Assembly (NCBI GenBank): GCA_947503275.1
Contig: CANNCZ010000002.1
Coordinates: forward strand, 1-64,000
DNA length: 64,000 bases
DNA from: an uncultured Erythrobacter sp.
Lineage (GTDB): Bacteria > Pseudomonadota > Alphaproteobacteria > Sphingomonadales > Sphingomonadaceae
Direction of reading: 5' to 3'
Part shown: positions 18,105 to 27,918 of the stretch, piece after piece
Layout of the letters: each line of letters starts with the position of its first letter
Position numbering within the stretch: the stretch's first letter is position 1
Position numbers and translations under genes: made by a program
Notes under the pieces: model-generated
What the model was told of the DNA's origin: nothing
The model's input: the letters and a program-made list of their open reading frames with translations, nothing else
Database searches by the model: none

Positions 18105-18551
18105 TTGAACGCATCATTGATGGTTCTGGTTGTCAGAGATCAGGCGTTCCTAAATCCAGCCCTGACAATCGTGGAGGTCGCAAAGAGGCTCGCGGTGACG
18201 CAACACAGGCTTAGGCACCATATCTACCAGCATCTTTGGTACACGAATTTTAGCTCATTCATCAATGAGCATCGGATTAAAGCCATCAAAGACGCCTTTG
18301 AAGATACGGGGTCCAAAAATCCCTCCATTACCTCAATCGCACGCGGAAATGGGTTCAAATCGCTTTCGTCATTCAATCGGGCTTTTAGGGTGCATGTTGG
18401 GCAAAAACCTCGCGAGTATCGGCAGAAAATAGGCCAGTCGCGCTGGCTAACCAATGCAGTTGGCACCAAACGCAGATCCCTGAGAATTTGCGCGGAATTG
18501 ACCAACGTTTGCGCGAATTTGATTGGCTCGCGGCTCTGCACCAAGCCATAG
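18105..18551 (+). CDS. AraC-type DNA-binding domain protein, possibly truncated
   Basis: 148 residues consisting mainly of the AraC double helix-turn-helix: LTIVEVAKRLAVTQHRLRHHIYQ, FSSFINEHRIKAIKDAF, SITSIARGNGFKSLSSFNRAFRVHVGQKPREYR. No sensor domain precedes it; AraC proteins are usually 250-330 residues, so the gene may have lost its 5' part. The start is a TTG or further downstream ATG and is uncertain. The beta-lactamase-like gene follows 105 bp downstream on the same strand. Confidence 0.7.
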   Translation: MNASLMVLVVRDQAFLNPALTIVEVAKRLAVTQHRLRHHIYQHLWYTNFSSFINEHRIKAIKDAFEDTGSKNPSITSIARGNGFKSLSSFNRAFRVHVGQKPREYRQKIGQSRWLTNAVGTKRRSLRICAELTNVCANLIGSRLCTKP

Positions 18552-18656
18552 AGTTCATCAGCGGAGCATATGGCCTCGTTGCCGCAAACCATGCTGTGAT
18601 GCCTAAATCCAAAGGTCACAGAGCGCCCGGTTAAGACCGCAAGAAGGATACAAATA

Positions 18657-19844
18657 ATGATCTCATCCCGCTCAATCGCCCTAGCAGCATCGCTCTTTAT
18701 GTTAGCCGCTTGCGAGAACCCGACCGCAGATCCGGTCGATCCTGAGATCGAAGCGCTTTCAAGTGGGGACGGTAGCGCGATGATTGGTCATGTTGATGCA
18801 CAGCTTCGCGCACTGGTCCAAAGAGAAGATCTTCCATCACTGTCTGCCGCAATCGTTCGCTCCGATGGTACGGTCGAGTACTTTTCCTATGGCACACTTG
18901 AGCGGGGGCAAGATGCACCGGTCAAAGAAGATACGCTTTTCCAAATCGCATCACTTTCGAAATTGCTCACCGGTGTCGTCACGAACAGTCTGATCCGATC
19001 TGGCCAGCTTGATCCCGACGCGCCTGCGACGACATATCTGGGTTCGGTCCTGGGCGCTCAAACCAATGCCAGCCTCGACAACATCACAACCCAGCACCTT
19101 CTTAATCACAGGGCAGGCATCGAAAATGAAGACTGTTCGCTTTATTCAAAGCGCGAAGAGGGCGAGGCGTGGCTGGATGGATATTCGCGCGCGCAATTAA
19201 TCACCGATCTGCGCGAACTTTCTTTGCCAGACGGCGGGGCCGCGGACTTTAGTTACTCCAGTTGCGGTTACGCGGTTGTCGGCTTGATCGGCGAGATTGT
19301 CTCCGGTCAGACGTACGCTGAGCTCTTGGCCGCCCGCGTGACCACTAAGCACGATATGCCTGACACCGCGGTCGTACTTAATGCCGATCAACAAAGCCGA
19401 TTGGCGACGCCATATCGCAAAGACGATAGGCAAGTGGCAACGCAAGCGTCGAATATGGGCATGGGAACACCGGGGAGCGCGGTCTATTCTTCGGCGCAGG
19501 ATCTGGCCCGCCTACAAACCGCGCAACTGGCGGCTTACCGAGAATACGCGGCGACTGGCGAGGAGACAGACCTGATCCTTTCTAAACGGATGGTCAAAGG
19601 GCATCGGGAGGACCTTCGTTTTGGAACTGGCATAATCGAGCTTAGTAACGAACACGGCACCATCTATTTGCACGATGGTGACGCGGACGGGTTCGCGTCT
19701 CTCTACGCTTTTGCTCCTGAGCAAGATGTTGGCATAGTGATGCTAACAGGCAGCGGCGGGGACATCTTTGTCGAGACGGGGCTAGAGCTCCTCACCCTCC
19801 TCATGGCCAGCGAGAACGCGGCGATGAAAAGTGAGGGGAGCTAG
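18657..19844 (+). CDS. Beta-lactamase-family serine hydrolase, lipoprotein
   Basis: 395 residues. Lipoprotein signal with lipobox LAAC (Cys19). The fold is that of class C beta-lactamase / DD-peptidase relatives: S99-L-S-K102 is the nucleophile motif, YSSCGY takes the place of the Y-x-N motif with Cys for Asn, and HDGDADG stands for the KTG-like third motif. The non-canonical second motif argues for an esterase or peptidase rather than an antibiotic-degrading enzyme. The stop codon is only 6 bp from an inserted IS remnant. Confidence 0.85.
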   Translation: MISSRSIALAASLFMLAACENPTADPVDPEIEALSSGDGSAMIGHVDAQLRALVQREDLPSLSAAIVRSDGTVEYFSYGTLERGQDAPVKEDTLFQIASLSKLLTGVVTNSLIRSGQLDPDAPATTYLGSVLGAQTNASLDNITTQHLLNHRAGIENEDCSLYSKREEGEAWLDGYSRAQLITDLRELSLPDGGAADFSYSSCGYAVVGLIGEIVSGQTYAELLAARVTTKHDMPDTAVVLNADQQSRLATPYRKDDRQVATQASNMGMGTPGSAVYSSAQDLARLQTAQLAAYREYAATGEETDLILSKRMVKGHREDLRFGTGIIELSNEHGTIYLHDGDADGFASLYAFAPEQDVGIVMLTGSGGDIFVETGLELLTLLMASENAAMKSEGS

Positions 19845-19850
19845 CTGATC

Positions 19851-20463
19851 GTTGCTGTCAGTCTAATCGCAAATTGTCTCTGGTCGGCACAGCTAACCCC
19901 TACCCGACGTGAGTTCAGGCCATAGGGCTTTGCCACTCAGCCAGTGCGGCTGAGTGGCAAAGCCTTGTAAGTTTCTCTGTCGACGAGGTGGCGTTGGGCG
20001 TTGAAGTGATTGTGGACGTTAGCGCGAACTGAGGCGAATTTCTGCAGGCTTTCCATTTGTCGGAACCGCAGCATCGCTGCTTTGTACGAGGCGAGACCAT
20101 CGGTAGTATTCTGATATGGTGAAGCGCAGCGCAGCCTTCTGGTCCCTGGTCTTTGTGACGTAGCTTTCGAGAATCTCGCCCTCCTGATCGACCGCCCGCC
20201 AGAGGTAGTGCAGCTCGCCGTTGATCTTCACATAGACCTCATCGAGGTGCCCCTTCCACTGTCGCAAGCCCCTCATCCGGCTCACTCGCTGGCGGCGGAC
20301 ATCGGCTGCGAACAGCGGACCGGCCCTGTTCCACCAATCGTATGATCTCGGCCGATGATTTGAAATGGCGAAACGGACTGGCTGGTTTGCGAGGTCTGGG
20401 CATCGCACCGCCCTACCCGATCAGGCGCGTTCCGCTAACCGGTGCATTTGCTCTGACAGTGCC
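19851..20463 (-). mobile_element. IS6-family deletion derivative, 613 bp (copy B)
   Basis: Ends are GTTGCTGTCAGTCTAATCGC on the left and GCATTTGCTCTGACAGTGCC on the right. The minus strand holds fragments of an IS6 DDE transposase (HLDEVYVKINGELHYLWRAVDQEGEILESYVTKTRD), but the middle of the gene with the last acidic residue is missing: about 217 bp fewer than copy C. Length and internal deletion are the same as in copy D. No 8-bp target duplication is seen. It cannot encode an active transposase. Confidence 0.85.
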
Positions 20464-20564
20464 CGCTCTTTGGTTCGAAACCCAAACGCTGCCAAATTGA
20501 TCGAGACTTAAACTCCCTACGTTTTGGATGACATTAACGCGTAGAAGATGGTATCGCTGACATC

Positions 20565-20753
20565 GTGGAAATCTCTTCGACCATTTTGAGATTGCGCGCA
20601 ATCCAGCTAGAGCTTGAGCGCGCGGAAGATGCTGTAAGTGCTGCATATATTCAAACAGTGATTGATCGATTACTAGTTACGGACATCGCGGGAATGAACG
20701 ATCCGATTGTCAGTAAAGTAATAACGAGTTCAGACCTGATAGATGAAGTATAG
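20565..20753 (+). CDS. Small hypothetical protein
   Basis: 62 residues from a GTG. The sequence is amphipathic and helical (LRAIQLELERAEDAVSAAYIQTVIDRL) with an acidic end. No ribosome site stands out and no family is recognised. It lies between IS copy B and a MarR-like gene. It could be a real small protein or a gene remnant. Confidence 0.35.
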   Translation: MEISSTILRLRAIQLELERAEDAVSAAYIQTVIDRLLVTDIAGMNDPIVSKVITSSDLIDEV

Positions 20754-20770
20754 ACTTTGGCCTCTTAGTA

Positions 20771-21304
20771 TCAGCCGATGTAGGCTTCGATAGCCAGAGT
20801 GACCTGAGCTCTCCCTTCTGAACTGAGCTTAACGAAGACTCTTCTGGAGTCTGTTCCATCTTGAACCTTTTCTACGAGGCCAGCTTCGTGGAGAGCAGTG
20901 ATCCACCTTAATCCGGTGGTTTGCGGACAACTTGCAGCTATGGATGCATCGCAAATTGCGACATCCCTGCTCAGTCTTTCATTGATAAGTAGGTCAAGTA
21001 GAATGTCCCAAGCTGGACCGGTTGCAAAACTGGGTTCGTCAAAAATACTCACTGCTTTTCGACGCCCTTTGTACAAAGCTTGAGCATGGCTTAGTAGCGT
21101 GTAGTCGTGAATTTCAGCTGGTGCTCCGAGGCCGCTGCCCTTCATCGCGGCAGCAAGCTGCTTCAAAATGAAAGCGGCACCTTCCAAAGCATCTGCACGC
21201 AATGCAGACCTTTTTGAAAATACCTCCTGTTGAAGGGTCTTGTTCTGCAAAGCATCCTTAAAGTGTTCTTCTATCGATGTTTCGCCAAATTCTATTGATG
21301 ACAT
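20771..21304 (-). CDS. Winged-helix (MarR-like) regulator
   Basis: 177 residues from the ATG at 21304. The C-terminal half has the pattern of a sphingomonad MarR-like family: GPAWDILLDLLINERLSRDVAICDASIAASCPQTTGLRWITALHEAGLVEKVQDGTDSRRVFVKLSSEGR, a winged helix. The N-terminal half is helical and alanine-rich. It is divergent from the DUF1800 gene across 436 bp and may regulate it; that is inference. Confidence 0.7.
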   Translation of the reverse strand: MSSIEFGETSIEEHFKDALQNKTLQQEVFSKRSALRADALEGAAFILKQLAAAMKGSGLGAPAEIHDYTLLSHAQALYKGRRKAVSIFDEPSFATGPAWDILLDLLINERLSRDVAICDASIAASCPQTTGLRWITALHEAGLVEKVQDGTDSRRVFVKLSSEGRAQVTLAIEAYIG

Positions 21305-21740
21305 TTTGCCCCCTGCTACCGGAATTCTGCGGCGATTCGGTAAGTGCCCATATTTATTCAAACCGATGTCCGCCTTGGTTGGCGCGCCACACTCGTACGT
21401 GTGGAACTGCCGTCTTCGTACGTCATAATGACTGAAGGGTATGGCACTTTTTGCACCATATTTGCCGATTAAAATTCCGCAATCTTATCTCATCGAACTC
21501 AAAAACATGGATCGAGTGACATTTAGTTACAATTCACAAATATAATAAAATTAGATAAGAACTTTATTAAAAATCGGATTTTCACAAAATTACCATGTCA
21601 GTTTTCGCAAAAGCACTTTTACTTGGGAAAATGCACCATTTTGAAGGTAAATTCTAAAACTAGGTCACAACCCTTATTCACTGACCCGTGGGAAATAAAC
21701 TAGCCTCGTAGGAACGAATACACGTTCGAGAGGCAGTGAG
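21305..21740. other. AT-rich divergent promoter region
   Basis: 436 bp between the winged-helix regulator and the DUF1800 gene. Bases 21470-21600 are rich in A and T with several TTA/TAA words. Promoter boxes cannot be assigned with confidence. A GAGAGGCAGTGAG segment serves as ribosome site for the DUF1800 gene. Confidence 0.45.
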
Positions 21741-23591
21741 ATGGAAGACGATTTACGAGACGCCGAACGAACTTCCGAACAAGACAACTACGTCGTTATT
21801 TCTGACAAAACTGATCAGCAAAATAGAAATAAGGGTGCGCAAATATTAGCAAGCTCACCAATTGCTCTTTCGCTGGCGGCATGTGGAGGGGGAGGAGAAG
21901 GTTCGGCTGCTCCCTCCGGCAGTGCTGCGCCGTCACCATCACCCACCCCAAGCCCGGCCAAAGCGCAAGGTATCGCTAAGGATGATGCGAATGCGGCTCG
22001 CTTTTTGCTCCGCGCATCCTTTACGGCCTCAACGGCAACAATACAGTCGGTCAAAGACGAGGGGGCGGAGGTATGGCTAGACCGCCATATGCGCCAGCCA
22101 AATGACCAGACAGCTGAGCAGTTCCTCGAGGAAAACGGGTTGGATCAAGTCGATGGGAACCGAGAGTTTGTTGATGGTCGGAACACGGATAGGATGCTCT
22201 GGTCACTGCTGATGTCCGGCGGCAATGCTGTCCGAAAACGCGTTGCTTTTGCATTGTCCGAGTTCTTTGTGGTTTCTGCGAGCCCACCCCTCACAATCCC
22301 TTGGCCAACGCACGCAATTGGGGCGTTTTGGGATATTTTGAACAATGGCGCGTTCGGTAATTTTCGCGAGCTGTTGGAAGATGTCTGTCTCGCCCCAGCG
22401 ATGGGCGTGTATCTCGATACTGTCGGCAACAGAAAAGGCGATCAACAAAGTGGGCGCGTTCCTGATGAAAATTTTGCCAGAGAGGTAATGCAGCTTTTTA
22501 CGATCGGACTATTTGAACTTAATATTGATGGTTCAAATAAAACTGACAACGGTGAACCCATAGAAACCTATGCAAATACCGATGTTGAGGGACTTGCTCG
22601 TGTTTTCACTGGGTATGATATCGATATATCGGGGGTTAATACATTTCCCGATCCTAATCGACCACATGTTATATTTCCTGAAGCTGAGGCACTTAGGAAG
22701 CCATTGACTGCGGACCCGTCAAAGTGGGTGCGCCCTGAAACTGAAAGTCAACACTCTTTAGAAGAAAAAGAGTTTTTGGGCACAATCGTGCCTCAAGGTA
22801 CTGGTGCGCGTGAATCGCTTCGCATCGCTTTGGACGCTCTTTACTCGCACTCGAACGTTGGGCCATTCTTTTGCAAGCAAATGATCCAACGCTTGGTCAC
22901 AAGCAATCCGAGCCCCGACTATATTGCAAGGTGCGCTAAGATCTTCAATGACAACGGTAAAGGAGTGCGGGGCGATCTTTCGGCCGTGTTCAAGGCGATT
23001 TTGCTCGACAGCGAAAACTCAACAGAAACTAGCTTGAATGACATGCGCTTCGGAAAACTGAGGGAACCGGTCGTACGCTTCATTCAGTTTGGTAGATCAT
23101 TTGGACTTCACACAGATAATAATGAGGGTATCACGCGGGATTTCTCTGAGCGTTCCGCATTATTAACGCAATCACCATTCCGCTCTCCCTCGGTCTTCAA
23201 TTTTTTTCAACCAAACTACGTGCCACCTCGCTCTACAGCTCTTGCGAATGAGATGGTCGCACCTGAGTTTCAATTGGTCGATGAAAACAGCACCGCAGTC
23301 TATATCAACTTCATCGTAAATACAGTTGATGGACGGGGTTTTTGGCTAAACGATCTTGAACCGAACTATACTGTTGAGAAGAATATCGCAGATGACGCCC
23401 TTGCGTTAGTAAATAGACTAGATCTCATGCTCAGCGCTGGGCAGCTGAGGCCAGCGACCAGAGACAGGATCATATCAGCTGTTAGCTCAATTCCGATTCA
23501 AGGTGGCGAAGACGACGATGGTCGGATCCGGCGAGTCCAAGGCGCTATCGTATTGATAATGGTATCAATCGACTACCTAATCCAGAAATAG
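21741..23591 (+). CDS. DUF1800 family protein
   Basis: 616 residues. The first 90 residues contain a lipoprotein-like SLAACGGGG stretch and a Ser/Pro-rich linker. The DUF1800 core then runs from AARFLLRASF with the hallmarks VWLDRHM, WSLLMSG..VRKRVAFALSEFFVVS, ENFAREVMQLFTIGLFELN, LARVFTGYD and a C-terminal FNFFQPNYVPP. DUF1800 proteins are found in pairs with DUF1501 proteins, as here (10 bp between them), and are thought to be cell-surface or periplasmic; their activity is not established. Lower GC than the core genes further right. Confidence 0.9.
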   Translation: MEDDLRDAERTSEQDNYVVISDKTDQQNRNKGAQILASSPIALSLAACGGGGEGSAAPSGSAAPSPSPTPSPAKAQGIAKDDANAARFLLRASFTASTATIQSVKDEGAEVWLDRHMRQPNDQTAEQFLEENGLDQVDGNREFVDGRNTDRMLWSLLMSGGNAVRKRVAFALSEFFVVSASPPLTIPWPTHAIGAFWDILNNGAFGNFRELLEDVCLAPAMGVYLDTVGNRKGDQQSGRVPDENFAREVMQLFTIGLFELNIDGSNKTDNGEPIETYANTDVEGLARVFTGYDIDISGVNTFPDPNRPHVIFPEAEALRKPLTADPSKWVRPETESQHSLEEKEFLGTIVPQGTGARESLRIALDALYSHSNVGPFFCKQMIQRLVTSNPSPDYIARCAKIFNDNGKGVRGDLSAVFKAILLDSENSTETSLNDMRFGKLREPVVRFIQFGRSFGLHTDNNEGITRDFSERSALLTQSPFRSPSVFNFFQPNYVPPRSTALANEMVAPEFQLVDENSTAVYINFIVNTVDGRGFWLNDLEPNYTVEKNIADDALALVNRLDLMLSAGQLRPATRDRIISAVSSIPIQGGEDDDGRIRRVQGAIVLIMVSIDYLIQK

Positions 23592-23601
23592 GGACTGTCT
23601 T

Positions 23602-25017
23602 ATGTATATTGGGAAAGCAAGCCAACTGTCGCGAAGGGCATTTCTGAACAGGACAAGCCAGCTTGCGATGATTGGTACCGCGGGCGCGTACGCGCTTGAT
23701 CTAGCGGGGATAAACGAAGCGGCCGCATTCTCCACCCAGGGGGACTACAAAGCGCTCGTCTGCGTCTTTCTTTATGGCGGCAATGACCACGCCAATACAT
23801 TAATCCCCTACGATAGTGTGAACCATGCAAGTTACTCACGGATCAGGCGAGATGTTGCAATCCCGCGTTCGGCCTTGGCCAACAGCGTGCTACACCTACC
23901 AGATGGACAGCTTCTTACAGATGGACAGACCATGGCTCTGGCCCCAACGATGCCAAGGCTTAAGGCAAGGTTTGATCAGAATGAACTAGCGGTTCTTTTG
24001 AATGTTGGCCCGCTCGAGACACCGCTTACCAAAGCCCAGTATTTGAATGCCAATACAAGAGCGTTTCCAAGGCCCCGCAAACTATTTTCTCACAACGACC
24101 AGCAAGCAACTTGGCAGTCCTCGGGTAGCACAGGCAATAACAGCGGCTGGGGTGGACGCCTGGGTGATCTAGCCCAGTCGGCCAATTCAAATGCAATGTT
24201 TACGGCCATAAATGCGTCAGGAAACGCACTATTTCTTGCAGGAAATCAGACGCTGCCATTCAGTGTAACGACACAAGGTGTCGTGCAGGTCAATGCTCTC
24301 AAGTCGAATTCTCTATTCCGCTCTACCGAACTGAGCGGTGCTCTAAGGGATGTGATACTTAACCATCACCAGCACGTACTCGAGCAGGATTATGCAGCAA
24401 CGATGTCTCGGTCTCTGACATACGCACCCTTTGTAGATGATGCTTTGAAAAACTCCTCGGTGCCTGCTCCGGTACCCAGTAATTCACTATCCGAACAACT
24501 AAGCATCGTTGCCAAGTTAATAAGAGCCCGCAACCAACTTGGCGTAAAAAGGCAGGTCTTTTTCGTATCTATTGGGGGGTTTGACCATCACAGCAATTTG
24601 GTCGACGCTCATGGCGACCTCCTTGGAAAAGTGGATGCGGCTCTTGATCATTTCTATGAAACAACAAAGGCAATGGGCCTTGGTGATAAAGTAACGACTT
24701 TCACCGCATCAGATTTTGGAAGGTCACTGACGCCAAATGGTAACGGTTCAGATCATGGCTGGGGAGGCCACCACTTCATTTTGGGCGGTGCAGTCAAGGG
24801 CGGCAGATTCTACGGGAAGGCACCAAAGATATCCGTTGAGGCAGATGATCAGGTCGGTCGAGGGCGCTTACTGCCAAGCACTTCAGTCGATGAGTATTCG
24901 ACGACGTTAGCAAGGTGGTTTGGGGTTAGCGATTCCGAGTTAGCTAGTATCGCTCCAAATATCGGCAGGTTTGCTTTCAGAGACTTGGGTTTCATGCACA
25001 CCGATCGTGAGCCATAA
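23602..25017 (+). CDS. DUF1501 family protein, Tat-exported
   Basis: 471 residues. A twin-arginine signal (SRRAFLNR followed by a hydrophobic stretch) starts the protein. The DUF1501 (sulfatase-like fold) core shows LVCVFLYGGNDHANTLIPYD, HNDQQATWQS, FVSIGGFDHHSNL, TFTASDFGRSLTPNGNGSDHGWGGHHFILGG and a terminal YSTTLARWFGV. These His/Asp clusters suggest a metal site. Partner of the DUF1800 gene upstream. Function in the cell unknown. Confidence 0.9.
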   Translation: MYIGKASQLSRRAFLNRTSQLAMIGTAGAYALDLAGINEAAAFSTQGDYKALVCVFLYGGNDHANTLIPYDSVNHASYSRIRRDVAIPRSALANSVLHLPDGQLLTDGQTMALAPTMPRLKARFDQNELAVLLNVGPLETPLTKAQYLNANTRAFPRPRKLFSHNDQQATWQSSGSTGNNSGWGGRLGDLAQSANSNAMFTAINASGNALFLAGNQTLPFSVTTQGVVQVNALKSNSLFRSTELSGALRDVILNHHQHVLEQDYAATMSRSLTYAPFVDDALKNSSVPAPVPSNSLSEQLSIVAKLIRARNQLGVKRQVFFVSIGGFDHHSNLVDAHGDLLGKVDAALDHFYETTKAMGLGDKVTTFTASDFGRSLTPNGNGSDHGWGGHHFILGGAVKGGRFYGKAPKISVEADDQVGRGRLLPSTSVDEYSTTLARWFGVSDSELASIAPNIGRFAFRDLGFMHTDREP

Positions 25018-25103
25018 AGATGTGTTCGGCTGATCGCCCAATCTGAGCGCGCTTTCGGATCTAATGCACCGGCGCATGTAATGCCCCCGATAGTGTTGCG
25101 CTG

Positions 25104-25933
25104 GGTGCTGTCAGTCTAATCGCAACTAGTCCCTGACCGGCGCGCGTGCCCCTTCCCCACTTGGTTCTCAAGCCATAAGGTTTTGCCACTCAGCCAAGGC
25201 AGTTGAGCGGGAGGTCTTGTAAGTTTCGCGATCGACTAGGTGACGTTGGGAGTTGAAGTGGTGTGGACGTTGGCGTGGACAGAGGCGAACTTCTGTAGCG
25301 ATTTCATCTGTCGGAACCTGATCATCGCTCGCTCTCTTCGTCGGAACGGAAGATGGCTGTTTTCGGCCCGGTTGTTCGCCCAGCGCCCAACCTCCTGTTT
25401 GCCGGTGTTACTAAGCTCTCGCATCGCAGCTTTGTACGAGGTGAGACCATCGGTCGTGATCTCAGCGGGCGAACCGTGGCGCTTGAGCGCCTTCTTCATG
25501 AACCGCAGCGCTGCCTTCTTGTCGCGCGTCTTCGTCACGTAGCTCTCGAGGATCTCGCCCTCCTGATCGACCCCGCGCCACAGGTAATGCAGCTCTCCGT
25601 TGATCTTCACGTAGACCTCATCGAGGTGCCATTTCCACTGCCTGAAACCGCGCATTCTACTCACCCGCTGACGCTGCACATCGGCAGCGAACAACGGCCC
25701 AAATCGGTTCCACCACAGCCGAGCCGTCTCGTGGCAAATATCAATCCCTCGCTCAGCCAGCAGTTCCGCAGCGAAAGTGGGAACCGGACATACATCATCA
25801 CGACCAGGCAGATAATCTCAGGCGAAGAGTTGAAATAGCGAAACGGACTGGCGGATTTGCGAGGTCTGGGCATCGCACCGCCCTACCCGATCAGACGCAT
25901 TCCTCTAACAGGTGCATTTGCTCTGACAGTGCC
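25104..25933 (-). mobile_element. IS6-family element, near full length, inactive (copy C)
   Basis: About 830 bp between GGTGCTGTCAGTCTAATCGC and GCATTTGCTCTGACAGTGCC, whose outer 11 bases form the terminal inverted repeat (GGyrCTGTCAG). It is the longest copy and carries the transposase region that is deleted in copies B and D. No 8-bp target duplication is visible. It separates the DUF1501 gene from the retropepsin-like gene. Confidence 0.85.
25168..25873 (-). pseudogene. IS6-family DDE transposase, frameshifted
   Basis: The gene would start MPRPRKSASPFRYFNSSPEII at 25873 and end EWQNLMA at 25170. The N-terminal zinc-ribbon/HTH part shifts frame near 25745. The main DDE part is intact in another frame (HLDEVYVKINGELHYLW, then TTDGLTSY, then EVGRWANNRAENSHLPFRRRERAM), and a two-base loss near 25258 destroys the reading of SVHANVHNHFN. 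At least two frameshifts are therefore present. Confidence 0.85.
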
Positions 25934-25969
25934 CACGTTCTAAGTGAGCAACAAAAGGGCAGAAGCAAA

Positions 25970-26902
25970 ATGATAAGACTCTTCACTTTGCTTGCCTTGG
26001 TCTGCACCGTTTTTTCGGTGCAGGCCATTCGGGCAAGTGAAACCTTCAATCCTGTCGCTCCTCAAGTGGCTTCTTCCGAATTTGAGATCAATTTTCTGCA
26101 TGCTGGAAGCCCTCAGCTAATGGATGTTGACCTGAGCAAAGGCGTTGTTTTCTTTAAAGCCTTGGTAAGCGACCGTGAAGTTTGGGTGTTGCTTGATAAC
26201 GGAGCTGCAAATACCATTATCGATGTTGAAATTGCTGCCGAACTCGGAATTGCGATCGATGACAGCGCTGGTGACATTCGCACCTCTACACGCCGTCTTG
26301 ACACCAAAATCGTGCGGCAGGTCGAGGTGCAAATTCCCGGGCAAATGCAGTTTACTGCTGATTTATATGCGACTGACTTTTCATCAGTCTCTTCGCAGAT
26401 AAATCGTCCGATTGGCCTTGTTCTTGGAAACGATATCCTTTCAAAGATGACTTACGTTATAGATGCGCAATTTAGCAGGGTGTTGTTTGTTAGGAGTGAT
26501 GCGATCAGTCTTTCAGGTGGAAACCTACAACACCTCCCGTTCGAAAACGGAATTGTAGAAGCCGAGGTTGGTGGGAATACTGCGAGGTTAAAAATCGATC
26601 TTGGTAGCAATCATCCTCTGACAATCTTTGAACATTCGTGGGAAAGACTCATACCTGAAAGCGACGACAGTCAACAGACGGTCACCTCAGACGCATCGGG
26701 GCTTGTTCGCACAGAACAGGTCTATCTTGGTACAGCGTTGACGGTGGGACGGTTCACGTCTGAGGTTAGATCAACCCGTTCAGTCTATCCAGATACTGAA
26801 GTTGATGGCCATATCGGCTTTCCCTATTTTCGAGACAAGCTGTTGGTAGTGGACGAATCGGCTGGCAAAATAACGCTGGTTCAACGGGATTTGGGCAGTT
26901 AG
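25970..26902 (+). CDS. Retropepsin-like aspartic protease domain protein, secreted
   Basis: 310 residues with a signal peptide ending near IRASE. Two similar lobes follow. The first has VWVLLDNGAANTIIDVEIAAELGI, placed like the D-T/S-G-A motif of retropepsin-like proteases but with Asn as the second residue; the second has ARLKIDLGSNHPLTIF. Late GHIGFPYFRDKLLVVDESAGKI matches the family's closing strand (G-x-LG-x-DFL-like). Periplasmic. The altered motif makes catalytic activity uncertain. It lies between IS copies C and D. Confidence 0.7.
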   Translation: MIRLFTLLALVCTVFSVQAIRASETFNPVAPQVASSEFEINFLHAGSPQLMDVDLSKGVVFFKALVSDREVWVLLDNGAANTIIDVEIAAELGIAIDDSAGDIRTSTRRLDTKIVRQVEVQIPGQMQFTADLYATDFSSVSSQINRPIGLVLGNDILSKMTYVIDAQFSRVLFVRSDAISLSGGNLQHLPFENGIVEAEVGGNTARLKIDLGSNHPLTIFEHSWERLIPESDDSQQTVTSDASGLVRTEQVYLGTALTVGRFTSEVRSTRSVYPDTEVDGHIGFPYFRDKLLVVDESAGKITLVQRDLGS

Positions 26903-27006
26903 ACTAGCTTGATCGAGCGAACGGCGGTTTGGTCTGCTCAACCCCGCGCGCACCGCCGCTTTGCGCAGGCGCCCTGTAATCAGAGACTAGTGCTGGGGTG
27001 TGTGGC

Positions 27007-27619
27007 GGTGCTGTCAGTCTAATCGCAAATTGTCTCTGGTCGGCACAGCTAACCCCTACCCGACGTGAGTTCAGGCCATAGGGCTTTGCCACTCAGCCAG
27101 TGCGGCTGAGTGGCAAAGCCTTGTAAGTTTCTCTGTCGACGAGGTGGCGTTGGGCGTTGAAGTGATTGTGCACATTGGCGTGAATAGAGGCGAATTTCTG
27201 CAGGCTCTTCATTTGTCGGAACCGCAGCATTGCTGCTTTGTACGAGGCGAGACCATCGGTAGCAATCTGATATGGTGAAGCGCAGCGCAGCCTTCTTGTC
27301 CCTGGTCTTTGTCACGTAGCTTTCGAGAATCTCGCCCTCCTGATCGACCGCCCGCCAGAGGTAGTGCAGCTCGCCGTTGATCTTCACGTAGACCTCATCG
27401 AGGTGCCACTTCCACTGGCGGAAGCCTCTCATCCAGCTCACTCGCTGGCGGCGGACATCGGCTGCGAACAACGGGCCGAACCGGTTCCACCAATCGTATG
27501 ATCTCCGGCGATGAGTTGAAATAGCGAAACGGACTGGCGGATTTGCGAGGTCTGGGCATGCCCCTTCCCTACGCCAAGCGCCTCAACCGTCAATCAGGCG
27601 CATTTGCTCTGACAGTGCC
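27007..27619 (-). mobile_element. IS6-family deletion derivative, 613 bp (copy D)
   Basis: Same ends, same length and same internal deletion as copy B, with only scattered base differences, mostly in the middle. The minus strand contains the partial DDE transposase fragment HLDEVYVKINGELHYLWRAVDQEGEILESYVTKTRD. The right end abuts a broken gene fragment. Flanking 8-mers differ, so no target duplication is seen. Confidence 0.85.
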
Positions 27620-27621
27620 AT

Positions 27622-27918
27622 ATGGGCAAGGGTGACGGCGATCTCTGCATACTTAACTTCAAAAACCGCAAGGTGGTAGATATAGACCGCACCGAATAAG
27701 AGCGTTTCTGCAATTACCGCATCGGTATCCGAGGTGTCGAACGCGTTGATCCTCGCTTTTTACTGGCAAACGACAGCGAATGGGTCAGAATCTATCTGTC
27801 CGCTCTTCCTTTAACATCGACTGAGACGGGACAGTCTCCTTCCGGCCCAGTATTAGTCATAGGCGAAATTGATCCATCTCGTTTAACAATGCTAACGATC
27901 AATCAGTCACATGGTTGA
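27622..27918 (+). pseudogene. 3' gene remnant with in-frame stop next to IS copy D
   Basis: Reading from 27622 gives 25 codons ending DIDRTE, then TAA, and the same frame continues for 72 codons (RFCNYRIGIRGVERVDPRFLL, VRIYLSALPLT, VLVIGEIDPSRLTMLTINQ) to TGA at 27916. The continued frame looks coding. I read it as the 3' part of a gene cut by the IS6 element and then hit by a nonsense change. Product not recognised. Confidence 0.5.
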
